This document shows positions 43,500-55,589 of a DNA stretch of 64,000 nt, piece by piece (the first letter of the stretch is position 1; each line of letters begins with the position of its first letter). The notes under the pieces are model-generated. The model was not told where the DNA came from. It worked only from the letters and a program-made list of their open reading frames with translations, and did no database searches. The stretch lies in contig CM060733.1 in assembly GCA_030704615.1 (NCBI GenBank), positions 52,204,001-52,268,000 on the forward strand, in the 5' to 3' direction. The DNA is from Takakia lepidozioides. Lineage: Eukaryota > Streptophyta > Takakiopsida > Takakiales > Takakiaceae. Made by a program: the position numbers and the translations under genes.

Positions 43500-43640
43500 T
43501 TGTATCCATTGCAATGTGGAGATGTTTGAAACAACATTGGAGCATTTCCAGAGGATGGTCTGGATGGCCTTTCGTGGCGTGTGCCGAATCCATGGCAAGA
43601 AAACATTGCAGGCAGAACCCATGGCAATGGTACCAGCACG
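43500..43640 (+). pseudogene. PPR-like fragment following S3a copy 2
   Basis: Contains atccattgcaatgtggagat, identical to 20 bases of the PPR E region at 2-865, followed by gcatttccagaggatggtct shared with the 43016-43140 fragment. It supports the two-unit structure S3a exon plus PPR scrap. Confidence 0.65.
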
Positions 43641-43819
43641 GGTTGGTCCAAAGCCAATTGCAACAACAAATGAATAAAGGGTGCTGAAAGGAAAGCACTC
43701 CATAATTGATCATAAAATCCAGTGTCCAAGCATGATATCTTAATGGGAATGCGAAGGGAGTGTTACCACCTTAAACTATCATGCATGGTCTATAACTGGA
43801 GTGCACAAATCGCGCATAT

Positions 43820-46800
43820 CTAATCTTCATCATCCTCATCTATGTCTGGGTCACTACATGTATCACTGTCTTCATCACAGACTTGATCTTGTCCAAGGGT
43901 TGGCTGAACATCATCACCACGTATACGGGGTGCTCGGAGGTACAAGGAGGCCACCTGCTCTGGAGTAACCGGTACCGCTCGGCTGCATGTTGGGCCATCA
44001 GTAACCACAGTCTCCTCTAGTCTTTGTGGGGCTAACAATCCTTCCACTTCCGCCACATCATCATTATCAATTGATATGTCGCAGACCACTCTACGTGCTC
44101 GGGGGCTCTTCTCCAGGACGACTTTCCACCCCGGCTCCTTCACACAATCAGAAAAAAACACTTGATCAACCTGGCCAGGAAACACAAAAGGTTGCTCAGA
44201 AGGTGGAAGCATACGGTTAAAATTGACAAGTGTGAAGCCAGCATCATCCTGCTTCATTGACATAGGTTGACGACCCACGCGACTCGCCCGTACCCACGAA
44301 CACAAAAACACTATAGGCTGTGTTTGGCCATAGTCAATTTGCAAAATCTCCCTTATAAGACCCACATATCTTGTAGGTTCCTCCATGTCATTGCCTGAAT
44401 TGTTGGTAATGGGCTGGTGCTGGAAAACAGATGAGACTCCACAATCAAAAGACACCATACTTGTTGTGTTCATGCCGGGGGATGTAACCCTGTAATGGTT
44501 ACCATACGCTGTCATACTCTTGAATGACAGGGCAGTAAATGATGGAGGCCTTGAAAGATCCAGTAATTCCTCACGTGTTGTAGGATCAAGCCCATCTGAT
44601 TGAATTGAGAGATGATCCCGTACACCTTGAGGGAGCCACAACAGCAAATGGAGGACAAGGATGCAAATCAGGAGGGTACTGAATTGCCGTGGGATTGCTC
44701 ATGCCTTCCAGCCCTTGCTCCTCACGAAACAAGCGTCGTCTGGCTTCTATCCGTGTGGACTCTGCTTCATATATCCTGTCACAATCCGAGGGTCAGCCAG
44801 GAGATTGACAGAGGTGGCGTGGGAGATTTGAAAAGACGCCATATGCCAACTAATGATAAATGACTAAAACTTGGAAATCTGAATGTCAATGAAGTAGATT
44901 TCTTACCCCAACATGACTGATAGACGAGGATGGTTCTGAATGATGTACTCATGTACAATATCACACAGGTCATTCAATTTTCGGGCTTTAGAACTTCCTT
45001 CCACAACTTCACGTTCCACAGATTCTGCCTCATCTGCATCCCACACCCTTCGTACACTTCCATCAAATCCTGCCATATACTCTGTGCAAAAACCCAATGC
45101 TTCTTCAAATTGGTATCCTTCTGCCATGCTCCCCTCGGGCCTTGCCATGTTTCTTACGTAGCCCTTCATATCTTTCATTGCCCGCTCCATGGGGTACATC
45201 CAACGAGATGCTACGGGCCCGCATAAGTACAACTCATCCACTAGGTGAACAACCAGATGTGTCATCACATCAAAAAATGATGGTGGGAACTCCTTCTCTA
45301 TAAGACACAGAGTGAGAACTGCTTCAGTTCTCAATTCCTCATACTCTACAGGATTCACCACTTTTGCACACAAAATACACGACATACTCGCAAAATGGCC
45401 CTTCGAGGACCACTTGGCATGAGCCCACGGATAGCAAGCGGTATAATTTGCTGCATGAGCACATGATAGTCATGTGATTTCATGCCTGACAACTTCTTCT
45501 TCACCACATGCTTTTTGAAAGCTGATGCGTAGCCTGTTGGCACTTTCAAGTTCTGCACAATCTCCAGAAAGACTTGTAACTCAGCCTCAGTGAGGACATA
45601 AGGGGCAGGAGGCATAATTAACGTATCTGCTCTGTCAGGATCACGTTGTAGCCACAATTCCGGGCGCATCCCAAGTAGCTCCAAATCACGGCGAACTTTC
45701 AATGTGTCTTTCTCACCAAAGATAGTTTTAATAATATTTTCAGCCAAGTTCTTCTCGCAATGCATTGCGTCAAACGTGTGGCGGATGAGGAGACCCTACA
45801 AAATGAACACATAAGCAATTGAGCATTTACTCATCACAATTTAAACAGAAAACGCAAAAATGTACACAGCCAATTTAAAGGCCATGAAGGAATTACCTCC
45901 CAATAAGGTAAGACATATAAAATTGACAATCGCTTAACTCCATGAGTTTTTGCTGGGTCTGTCCTGCTATCTGGCGTCCCTCCGTTTTCCACCCATGCAG
46001 TGCGAGCTGTTGCAAGGTCCTTGATTTGTGTTCCAGTCTGCGTTTTTGGAGGAGTTCCATGCTCAGTAGCGCCATTGAACATTCTTGACCTTCTATATGG
46101 ATGATTGCGGGCCAAAAATCTTCGGTGGCCTAGGAAAACAATTTTTCCACATGTGTGTAACTGCTGTGAAGTCACCCCGGGTCCACAAGCTGGACAACCA
46201 GCATAACCTTTCGTCACTTGACCTGAGAGCAAGCCATATGCAGGGTAGTCATGGATTGACCACATCAACACTGCCCTCAGTGTGAATTCGCGTTGACCAC
46301 GAGGACGGGAAACATCATGAGCTGCAATCCCTCTCCATAGTTCCAATAGCTCTTCCACTAGGGGCATCAGGTAAACATCTACGTTGTCCGAGGTAACAGA
46401 CTCCTTACCAGGAATCAGTAGCGCTAACATGACAAAGAACTTTTTGGTCATTAACCACGGAGGCAGATTGTAATTGACCAAGAGAACGGGCCATGTGCTC
46501 CAACTTGTGGATTGAGCTCCGTAGGGATTTACACCGTCTAAGGCCAATCCAAATCGCAGAGATCGTGGCTCTTCTGCAGCAAAATCCGCAAATGTGGTGT
46601 CAATGTGTCTCCATGCTTTGCTATCAGCTGGATGTCGAACCAACCCATCCTGGCTCTTATGTCTGTCGTGCCATGTCATGAGGTTAGCGATCGATTTACA
46701 TCGGTACATACGTTTCAACCTTGGAATGACAGGGAAGTGTCGCAATACTTTCTTGGGCACACTTCCACGACCTGGAATGTAACGGGAACTGCGGCACACT

Positions 46801-47970
46801 GGGCAAATGTCTACATTCTCATACTCCCCACGGAAGAGTACACAACCACGCTCACAGGCATGAATCATCGTGTACTGCAATCCCATCTTGGCAATCATGG
46901 TTTTTGCTTCATAGTGAGTTTTCGGCAATGAATTCTCTTTAGGCAAAAAACTCTTACGCAACAATCCCAGAAGCTCATCCACAAATGCATTGGTGCACTT
47001 GTGGGTAGTGCATGCGTTCAGCAACGTCAAAGTTGCTTGCAGCCGGCTGATGGAGCACCCTTCAAAAAGTGGACATTGCGACTGTCGGAAGAGTTTATCA
47101 TACTCGGGATCAACGTGCAGGTGAGCATTCTCATCAAATTCATTGTCTCCGGAATCGTCGAGATCATCGTCATGATCGGCAAATGTGTGATCGGTTCCAC
47201 CATGAATGGGGTCCTCTCTGTTTGCATCTGCAAAGAGAAACGCTTCCTGCAATGCACGCTGCATTTCTACCTCCAATCCACCACTCTCATCTGCGTTCTC
47301 TGTGACATTGGGCTCCCGCTGTGCCGCAGGGCCTTCGTCTTCATCATCTGAATATTCACATCCCTGCATCCCAATAGTCATCTTGTGAGTGGACCAACAA
47401 CGATGTGACACTTGTTCATATTATGACATAGGAGGCACGGTGACGTTGCAGTGATGCAGTCATATTTACGTATGTATCTTATGAATATACACCCAATCAA
47501 AACACGACATTTGTAACCATTGAAGTCATAGTTGCAGTCACTTACTTAGTCATATATGACTACATGACTACACATGACCAATGAAAACACGACATGTGCA
47601 TTAATTAAAGTGATAACGGAAGTGGCGTAGTCATAGTCACGTCTGTATCTTATGACTTCTTGACTACAATCACCCAACGAAATGTCGACATGTGGAGAAG
47701 AGGATCGTTGCATTCAAAATTCAAACTAAAGTGCTGAAGGGAAAGTGACGATCTTACCGGAAGAGAACAGCGTTGGAGAAGAGGATCCCTCCCGTGTATC
47801 ATGTAATGATTCCTCACTGTTTCCAACAACAGTACTTTTCCTCCATGACACTCATCGCAGTTGCATAGCATTTTTGTATGCCCATTCCTTGTGGCATAAG
47901 CTTCTTCCATTCGCCATAGACGGTCATCTATTCTACGCCTACGCATCCGTTCGCCACCTGCACTGTACAT
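43820..47970 (-). pseudogene. TNP2-type CACTA transposase (TnpD-like)
   Basis: Mediates excision and insertion of CACTA elements. Exon 1, 47758-47970, has a zinc-binding CNCDECHGGKV segment. Exon 2, about 47380-45897, holds the Transposase_21 core (CPVCRSSRYIPG, GLALDGVNPYG, WPVLLVNYNLPPWL, FVMLALLIPG). Exon 3, 45795-44907, has FDAMHCEKNLAENI and the DUF4218 region (WMYPMERAMKDMKGYVRN, RPEGSMAEGY). The last exon, ending 43820, carries DUF4216-like sequence and a very acidic tail. Splice sites support the first introns. One-base frameshifts near 45.37 kb and between exon 3 and the 43820-44647 frame suggest this copy is broken, unless an intron was missed. It diverges from the TnpA-like gene across 125 bp. 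Confidence 0.9.
47420..47690. promoter_or_regulatory. Cluster of TAGTCATA-type motifs in tnp2 intron 1
   Basis: Repeats of tagtcata / tatgacta in both orientations (for example tagtcatatatgactacatg at about 47549) also fill the subterminal regions at 26090-26340, 28130-28330, 41200-41500 and 53220-53700. In En/Spm, TnpA binds short repeated motifs in the subterminal regions. This internal cluster may serve regulation by the same protein. Confidence 0.55.
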
Positions 47971-48095
47971 GCTTTGAACGTCACCCCTTCCCTCTTTGCA
48001 TGCTACGCACAGTGCATTGTCTCTAGTTTTGCACCAGCTGCCAATGTGCTATTTCTATATCTATAGTATACTATAAGTATCGTTTCTGAGTGTCC
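47971..48095. promoter_or_regulatory. Short divergent promoter between the two CACTA-2 genes
   Basis: 125 bp separate the two proposed start codons. It contains the AT-rich palindrome-like stretch ctatagtatactataag, which could provide TATA elements in both directions. Inferred from arrangement only. Confidence 0.45.
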
Positions 48096-51000
48096 ATGGT
48101 GAAGCGGAAGGTCTTCGAAGTGACAGTCCCTCTCACTGAGTACGAGAAGTTCCGAGAGCGCCGGATTGCTGCCATAAAGGAGGTGGAAGCAACGTTCAAG
48201 CAGTCGATAGATGGGTGAGTTTAGTTCCTGACTTTGGATACCCACCCACTAAACTTGCGATTTGCCTTATCCTCTAACCTTCCTACAGCGATCATAAGCT
48301 TCATAGCACAAATGGGGGCGAGTAGCTGCGACTTGTACAAACAGAGAGGCAAACAACATGCAGTGAGTGACGATTAGGTTTGAGGAGGGTGTGTCATTAG
48401 GCGGGAGATGTCCGCCGTCATTCGTGGGCAGCCATTACGTCCTGGTAGGGTGCGGCTGTGGTTCAGCGTAGGCTTAAGAGTATTAGGGTATGTATGCTTA
48501 CATTTGTTTGTGATTGTTTGAGAGGGAGGTCATGGAGGTGTTTGTGCAGGCTTGCGGGAGCGAATCGCCCTCGCAAGCCACGCGCTCCGAAGGAAAAAGC
48601 TAGGGATCAAGGTCCTGCAAGGCAAAGTGCCAGACTGAAGACGATGAAGACTACGATTCTGCATGAGGGCTCTTCTGAGGACGATGAGGACGATCCACTC
48701 CTCCCACGCCAGTGCGAGGCGAGTGAGTGCGTCGTCGGCGGATGCCACGGCAAGCCGAGGAGAACATGCCCATGCTCATGTCGCAGGACAAAAACGCCCA
48801 TCATCTACACTACGAACACCTTCTCCGTCTGTGAGTTATAGTTCTTCACAATGACCATGATTCAAATATGTATGTTTTTGGTAAAATCACGAAGAGATAG
48901 TATGTTTGTGTAAGATCACGAAGAGATAGGGTATGTCTGTCAAGACAGGGAAGTTGGACAATGCAGGGGTCAGCCAAGGCACAATCACAAATGATTTCCA
49001 CTAGACAAGTTGAAGTGCCAAAGGCATGATGTCAGGCCAATGTAGACTTCAGGTGTGTTCAAATTCTTTGCCCCATGAAACCAACGTCCTGGTACTAAGC
49101 TACAATGGCTACTTATAGAGATACTTGGGTTACTTATGCACCCAGAATATCAGTAAAACTTGGAGGGATACTTCTCATGGACCCATCAGGTTTGTCCATT
49201 TGAATTCTTGCTATGGATTTCAGGAACACCCCATACCTAAGAGGGCTCAAAAATGTACTGGGAGGACATCATTGGGGCCAATCAAATTTGGGAGATTTAC
49301 TGCCCAAGATCATACTGAGTTTTGGGTAATCTTGTCTTTACAAATGATATGTGCTTCCAGTTTGTTATATTGAATTCAAGGATTTGCTGCTTGCTGCCTA
49401 TATGTATGTGTAATCACCCACATTGTACTGGGGGAATTTCTTTTCAGGGCAAGCACAAGCGCACTGGATCCACGATCCCTGCTGCTAGCAATGGAGATGG
49501 CGCCCACAAGAACGCAGGAGGTGGCCCTAACTCTCCCAACGTTGTGGGTTCTGTGCCACCAGTACCCCCACCTTATTATGGTATGCCTCAGTACCCACAG
49601 TCTGGCACTCAGTATGGTCAGGGTCAATATGGTGCTCCTCCATATGGGCAGTATGGCCAGTATCCTCCTCCACCATATTTGCCACCCCCTAATAGCTATG
49701 GGGGTGGCAGGCCACCGGAATATCCTCCTGCTTATGGACAGTATGGCCAGTATGGTCCTCGGCCTTCTGGCCAACAGCCATGGCCACCAGTCCCTACTTG
49801 GCAGGATCCTGCTTTGAATTCTCCTGAGCGCACGGAGGTCTCTGAAGGAGGGGAGGGTGCCGTTTCAAAGAATGATAGAACCAATGCTTTAAGGAGGGCT
49901 AATAGCTCAGCCAAAATTGAAGACTGCCAAGGTGAAGGAGAGAGAGAGAATAGCTGCAGGTCTTCCTCCCACGGTGATTTTGACGAACCTCAAAGGAGCC
50001 CCGTATGGTCAGACCCGGAATGTATGGCACGCTGCCCTTAAAGGACAGGCTTATCGCAAGCTAGATTGTTCCCTTGCCATCAACAACCAACCTGATGAAG
50101 TTGTATACGAAATCAGAGATCACCTGGCTAAGCTATTTTCATATACGCCACACAAGTTAAAAGACTTCCACCTAAAACAAACAATTGGCAGAATAATGAA
50201 GAGCCAGCGTTATGAAGCACACACTGCGTGGTTGGGTGGTAAGGGGAAACCCATTACTGTATCTGACGAGGTATGGAACAAGCTTGTAAGTTACTGGCAG
50301 ACAGAGGTGTTCCACAAAGTGTCGGGCAACATGAAGAAGGCAAATGGTGCAATTCTGAATCCTACCAAGACTGGCCGTGGTGGGAAGGCAATGGTGGAAG
50401 CACGCTTGGTAAGTGGCATCATCACGACTCTGTATTTTGTTCCTCATTGAATTGCTATGTGTATATAGTCAGCCCTCACATTGCTTACTGACTTGTGGCA
50501 TGGGTTTGTTTGTGGCATGGATTAATTTGTAGGAAACACTATCAGGGTGCCCTCCTACATTATATGAAATTCAAGAGGGTTCAGTGTCACGGTTGTCAGC
50601 TGGGAGTGACAGGCGGGTAAGTGTGTTTTCCACGTTTGCTAGAGTGGTTGCTGCATCATAGGTTGCTAGGGTTTTTTTCACGGCTTTTGGCCTGGGTTTT
50701 CTTTCCAATGGTTGTTCATGCTAGGTTTTTTGGTTTGATTCATACTTGGGCAAGTTTTCATGGATTGGCAGGAGGGAAGTCTCGCATATTCTACAGTAGT
50801 TGGCAGGATGGATGGCTTGGACAAACTGGTGGAATCACAAGGACGTGACATGGCAGAATTAAAATTACAGATGCAGAGTATGATTGAGTACCAGAAAGCC
50901 ATTGTGACCAGATTGGGGATTAATCTACCAGGCGCAGGACCAGTGACATCTACGATGGATACGTCTGCTGTGACAGTATCAAAATGTTTGGAATCCCAAT

Positions 51001-52608
51001 TTCAGACGGTAACTGGTGCTCACTCTAAGCCCTTATGTCTTCCTGTCACTGATGATCTTTTGAATTTGACCGAGCAGCAGCAGCAGGATACAGGGAAGGC
51101 CAGCTGTGAGGTACACGTGGAAATTCAGCCCTTGCCACGTACAAAGGCAGTAGCAGTCCAGGGGGCAATGGTGACAGAGCCGCCGGGCACACCGGATTCT
51201 GGTATGCAGGTATGTGGGAGTTTAGATGGGGAGGAAGATGCAGACGGGGACAAAACAAACAAGCAGGTTGCTTTAATTTCTCCTGCTCACATGTTGAAGC
51301 CAAATGTCAGTTTACTTCCTGGACCAACGAGGAAGCATTTACTAATTCTGGACTTAAATGGTCTGTTATGTGAATCTTTTCATTCTGCTAATGGGCCTGC
51401 ATCCCTTCCCAAAGGTTTTGTGGGGAAGATGTGTGGCAAGAAGATGGTAGTTTTGAGACCACGCTGTTATGACTTTTTGCAAAAGTGTTTTGAACACTTT
51501 GAGGTGGCGGTGTGGTCTTGTTGCCAAGCTCGCAACTTCTTCCCAATGGTGGACTATATTTTTGCAGCCCACACTAACCTGGTTTTCCAGTGGGATGCCC
51601 TTCACTGTGACGAGGATCCAGTCCTCCCATGCCGTAAGGGGTCTGATTCAAAGCCATTATATTTCAAGAACTTGTCTACAGTGTGGGCAGACTGGCCAGA
51701 ATGGACTTATGAGGACACTGTTCTTGTTGACGACACACCAAGAAAGGCGGCAAACAATCCTCCCTTCAGTGGGATTTTTCCAGAGCCATGGAAGGTGCAA
51801 CCAGATTCACCAACTGATGAGTATCTAACAGAGGTGTTGTGGCCTTTCTTGTGGAAGGCATCGAAAGCTGCCAGTATTCCCAAGTTTTTGGAGTCTCAGC
51901 CTGTTTTCGGACAACAACCATACAACACTGCTACTGTGAAGGTACAAACATTCTGACAGTGCTCCAGAGGCTACAATTTTGTGGGTTCATTCATTGCATT
52001 GCTTTCCTGGATGCTTCTCCTCGGTTGCTTGATTAATGCTAGGTTTTCTTTGCAGCTTTTCATGTTGGCTTTTTTTGTTTGATTCATTACTTGGATTTTG
52101 TTCTATTCACTATTCCTGTTTGCTCATTGCTTTCCTGGTTGTTCTCTGGTCTGTGACACAGGAACTTGTGACAAACAAAGGTGATATTGTCGACAAGCCG
52201 GTACAGACGAGGGGCAAGAGTGTCGACCCGGCGAGTAGCCCCCCAAAAGAGGTCTCACCACCACTGGAGACTGCAAATGGAGTAAGTCCAGGCCGTTGTC
52301 TTGTTTGTTTATTTTTTCCAACCTTGGGGCTCTCTTTAATTCGCAAATGTTGAGTGTCCTAGTCGTGTGTATGTCATGGGTTTTCACATCGTGTTCTTTT
52401 TTGTGTGGAGTTGGGATCACAGTTCAGGGTGGGTGACGAGGTTCGGCTGTTGGATGTGAACTCCAAACGCAAGAAATGTGGAGTAGGGCTGATTGTTGCT
52501 CTTCAAGGTGCTGTGGTGGGTTACGGGTACCCTGCTGTGCCCCTTGATTATGCCTGTGTGTACATCAAAGAGGCATGTGTGTCAGTAACACCCCTCTACC
52601 ATATGTGA
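48096..52608 (+). pseudogene. TnpA-like CACTA protein with an FCP1/NIF-type HAD phosphatase domain
   Basis: Exons inferred: 48096-48214, 48550-48830, probably 49224-49325, 49448-50408, 50533-50616, 50772-51941, 52162-52281, 52411-52608; the later ones join in frame. Order: basic N-terminal region; a Cys-rich block; a Tyr/Gly/Pro-rich repeat (PQYGQYGQ type); a Transposase_24-like plant transposon domain (HLAKLFSYTPHKLKDFHL, KLVSYWQTEVFHKVSG); a coiled coil near 50800; a HAD domain at about 51330-51870; and a Tnp1/En/Spm-like C-terminal domain (FRVGDEVRLLDV, VVGYGYPAVPLDYACVYI). HAD motifs: DLNGLL (the usual second Asp is Asn), VAVWSCC, a Lys in KPLYFKN, and LVDDTP. A one-base frameshift near 49.91 kb breaks this copy, and the 48830/49224 junction does not keep frame as drawn. 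TnpA normally binds subterminal repeats. Confidence 0.8.
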
Positions 52609-52989
52609 ATGGTGTTAGGAAACAGACCGAGTTGGGGCAGGTGGTTGGCCAGACAACACTTTGGAGTCTAAAGTTACTGAAACTTATGGAGCTGCGGAAG
52701 GGATAGTCAGTATTGCACTGTTTAACAGAGTTCTTGATTCTAATAGCACTAGAACATACTAGCTACAACAATTCAGCCCATGTGTGGGCTTGCTTGTTTT
52801 TGGCTGGGCCTTTTGAGGCATGGATTTTTGACCTTGTGGCTTTTGAGGTGTCCATTGGGACATTGGTCTCATTTGGATTTTTGTAATGTGATTTATAGGG
52901 CTTGTATTGCCCTGTAGTTGACTATTTTCATTCTCCTTGTGGTTGATAGTATGCAGGAGGGATCCATTCTGTTTTCATGTTGGAATTTC

Positions 52990-53130
52990 ACCATGTAATG
53001 AAGATTTTAAATCATTTAATTCACTTTCATTTTAAATAATAATATTAAAAAAATCCAAGGCTGCAATCTCCCTGTTCTTTTAAATATTAAATGAAAACTA
53101 AAAAATAAAATATGAACATTAAAAATATAA
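52990..53130. other. AT-rich stretch in CACTA-2 downstream of the TnpA-like gene
   Basis: Runs of aaataataatattaaaaaa and attaaatgaaaac. Non-coding; comparable AT-rich DNA occurs near the end of the non-autonomous element (26540-26700). Confidence 0.5.
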
Positions 53131-53134
53131 ACTA

Positions 53135-53752
53135 TTTCGGAAAACAATCTTGATGACACGTGGCATCACTCTTGCTCAAACCAGAACACGTGGCAGTATA
53201 TGACACGACATTCTTTATCCATATTTTCACCACGTGTAAAGATCCGTAGTCATATATGCTAGTCATATATTTTGTCTGTGTGCCACATGTCACATCTCAA
53301 GTGCAACAGGTGTCCCGCTAACAACTCTCCATGTATGAGCGATCATGTAGTCACCACGTGTGAAATCTGCCATAGCACACGTGTCTCGCTAGCGCCTCTC
53401 CATGTAGGCATCACTGTGCACATGTGTCATATGATCATGGCAAGAAGTCGTGACATATTCGCAGTGGCGCACGTGTCATCGTCGCCTCTCCATGTAGGCA
53501 TCACTTTGCAGACATATAGTCATATGATCCCCTGACGAATGCATGACGTGTCGCTTGTGCAGTGGCGCACGTGTCCCGCTGAAGCCTCTCCATGTAGGCA
53601 GCGCAACAGACAATGTAGTCATATATTAGTCATATAATAGTTGTGACTGCAACCCTCTCTACAGCAGGACTCCAGGTGCCACGCAAGCAGTCACGGATAT
53701 GACTTGCAAAACGCAGTCCTAAAGACTAGTTGCTATGACAGGGATTGTACTA
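53135..53752. repeat. Right subterminal repeat region of CACTA-2
   Basis: Tandem units of about 65-70 bp built on cacgtgtc and gcctctccatgtaggca, with tagtcata motifs. The last 180 bp are homologous, inverted, to 26167-26340. Confidence 0.8.
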
Positions 53753-53905
53753 CAAACTCTATAGACCAGAGGCTGGGTACAAGAGTAGCCCCATAGTAGT
53801 CGTCGTCTTGCAATCTGTGAATTGAGTAAGGGATCTATGTGTTTGGTCTCATAGTAGCTTGGCCTTGCATTTCTTCTTAGCCTTCCATGGTTGTATCCAC
53901 TCCCA

Positions 53906-54050
53906 CTATCCAATGCAATGCGGACATAACCAATCCCCATCAGGAACCATCTCAAGAGGTGGAGTCAAGCATCCCATATGCAACCTCTAGAGCACGATCA
54001 CACACCAGCATGGTGGCTGCCCCTCTAGCAGACCCACACAACATGCACCT
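53906..54050 (-). pseudogene. PHD zinc finger at the C terminus of the gypsy-2 integrase
   Basis: Frame 1 encodes LRCMLCGS and TMLVCD; a frameshift later, frame 2 encodes HMGCLTPPLEMVPDGDWLC and PHC, ending TAG at 53906-53908. Together this is the Cys4-His-Cys3 PHD pattern with W before the last CxxC; seven of the eight ligands are visible and the fourth Cys is lost at the frameshift. PHD fingers read histone H3 tails (methylated or unmodified K4), and in an integrase may steer insertion. It follows the motif CAPCHLPNV of the integrase tail. Confidence 0.85.
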
Positions 54051-55228
54051 CAAACTTGCAGGACCACTGCCAGGTTTGGAGTCAATCCTGCCATCAAACA
54101 TTCGGAAGGTGACATGGCGCGCAATACGCACATGGTCCTTCCAAGTCATGCCCATCCCGACCCTCCAAGATCAGGACGCCTAAGGGCAATACCTCTCGAA
54201 CCCTCAAAATAACACGTCATGCAGTCATATCCAGGGTCGTTGGAGCAGTCTGCTCTGGATAAACATAGTCACCAGGGTGAAATCTCCGAACCCCATGACG
54301 ATAGCCCCACACCGTATGGTAGCATACCCAACATATCACGATGTTGTTGTGCAATGACAAGGTTCTCGAAAGCCATGGGCATGACTTTCTTGAACAACTC
54401 CGCACGTTGACCACATGCACGTGCCCACACGTCCGGATTGTCAAGATTGAGGACTACTGCAGCCTCCCTGCGAATAGATGCAGGCAAATCTGGCTCTCGG
54501 CCAAAGAGAAAGAAATAAGGCGAGAACGAGGCAAGTGATGCTTGCTTGCTGAACCTGTAAACCATGGCTAACCAGGGTAGCTGAAGGTCCCAATCTCCAA
54601 GCCATCGGCCTCAGGATGATCCCGAGAAGTGGTGCGGTGGTCTATCAAGGCCTTGTCACACAACGCCTGAAACTCCCCCAAAAACTCTCTCCCTTGATCC
54701 TTGAGTGAGTACCTCAGCTGGAGCACCGAATCGGCTAAGTACACAATCCAAGAATGCATACGCAGCTCCCTCACTAGCCTTATCAAGCAATGGAACCAAC
54801 TCGATCCACTTGGAGAAGTGCTCCACCATCACCAACACGTTCTTGTTGTGGCGCATGGTCAGTGGCAACGGCCCTGCGAAGTCAAGACTCCACATGTAGT
54901 CCAATCCCATGATCGGAAGAGGGTGCAATTGTGGTGTAGGGGCGTTGAATGAAGCACGCACCCTGTCACACACCATGCACCTAGCCACAAATTGTTGCAC
55001 CTCTGTGTGCATACCACGCCACCAATATTGCCCCTGCACTAGACTATGAGTGCGTCGCACCCCAAAATGCCCCAACTCCTCATGGGCATGCCGCACTAAC
55101 CGTGCCCGCCCGTGTGTTGGGTGAGGCACAATCCTCACTCGACCATCCTCCCACACTCGGAGGAGGTGTGTCCCCTCCCATGAACCTCTTGGCTCGTTGT
55201 AGGATCCGATCCCTCTATTGGCAGTCAC
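54051..55228 (-). pseudogene. Gypsy-2 integrase
   Basis: Zinc-binding HHCC domain (HAHEELGHFGVRRTH, CMVCDRVRA), core Asp in WSLDFAGPLP, second Asp in DQGREFLGEF (after a frameshift near 54.72 kb), Glu in DHPEADGL. A C-terminal region follows with SPYFFLFGREPDLP and LILEGRDGHDLEG, leading into the PHD finger. At least four frameshifts. Confidence 0.87.
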
Positions 55229-55589
55229 AGCGGTTGTCGTGTCTCCAGTGCGGAGATATAGTCCAACACAGCTGAATCCTCATGTATATTTGGCGCCACC
55301 TTGCTCATTGCTGGCCTCAGGGTCCTTAGACACTCGGTCTACAGTCATCCCTGTTGTAGGTCCAACCTGGCCTTCCGCTGCCAAGATATACAGAAATGCA
55401 GATGCATGCCATCCGGGCACCATCTCCTCGTCTGTCTCACCATGCCACCGAGCTCCAGTATCATCCTAATGGCTCGTGCATGGATTGCGACTCAACCCAT
55501 CTGCATCCCGATTGACCAAACCCGGTCGATGCAAAACTGAAAGTCATACTCTTGAAGTATGAGTGCCCACCGTGCAAGCTTCCCGTGCT

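Larger units (their letters stand above)
41185..53752. mobile_element. CACTA-2: large CACTA (En/Spm-like) element with two divergent genes
   Basis: The left end is cactacaagagatgagcg, matching in reverse complement the right end of the element at 26079-28585 over about 350 bp. The right subterminal block (about 53560-53745) matches, inverted, the other end of that element (26167-26340). It contains a TNP2 transposase gene (minus) and a TnpA-like gene (plus). The last ~85 bp at the right, including the terminal inverted repeat, appear lost or replaced (…gacagggattgtacta), and the LINE does not continue beyond it, so the right end is truncated or rearranged and no TSD is visible. Confidence 0.88.

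Noticed and set aside
49376-49774. 132-codon minus-strand frame
   Set aside because: Antisense to the Tyr/Gly/Pro-rich repeat of the TnpA-like gene.
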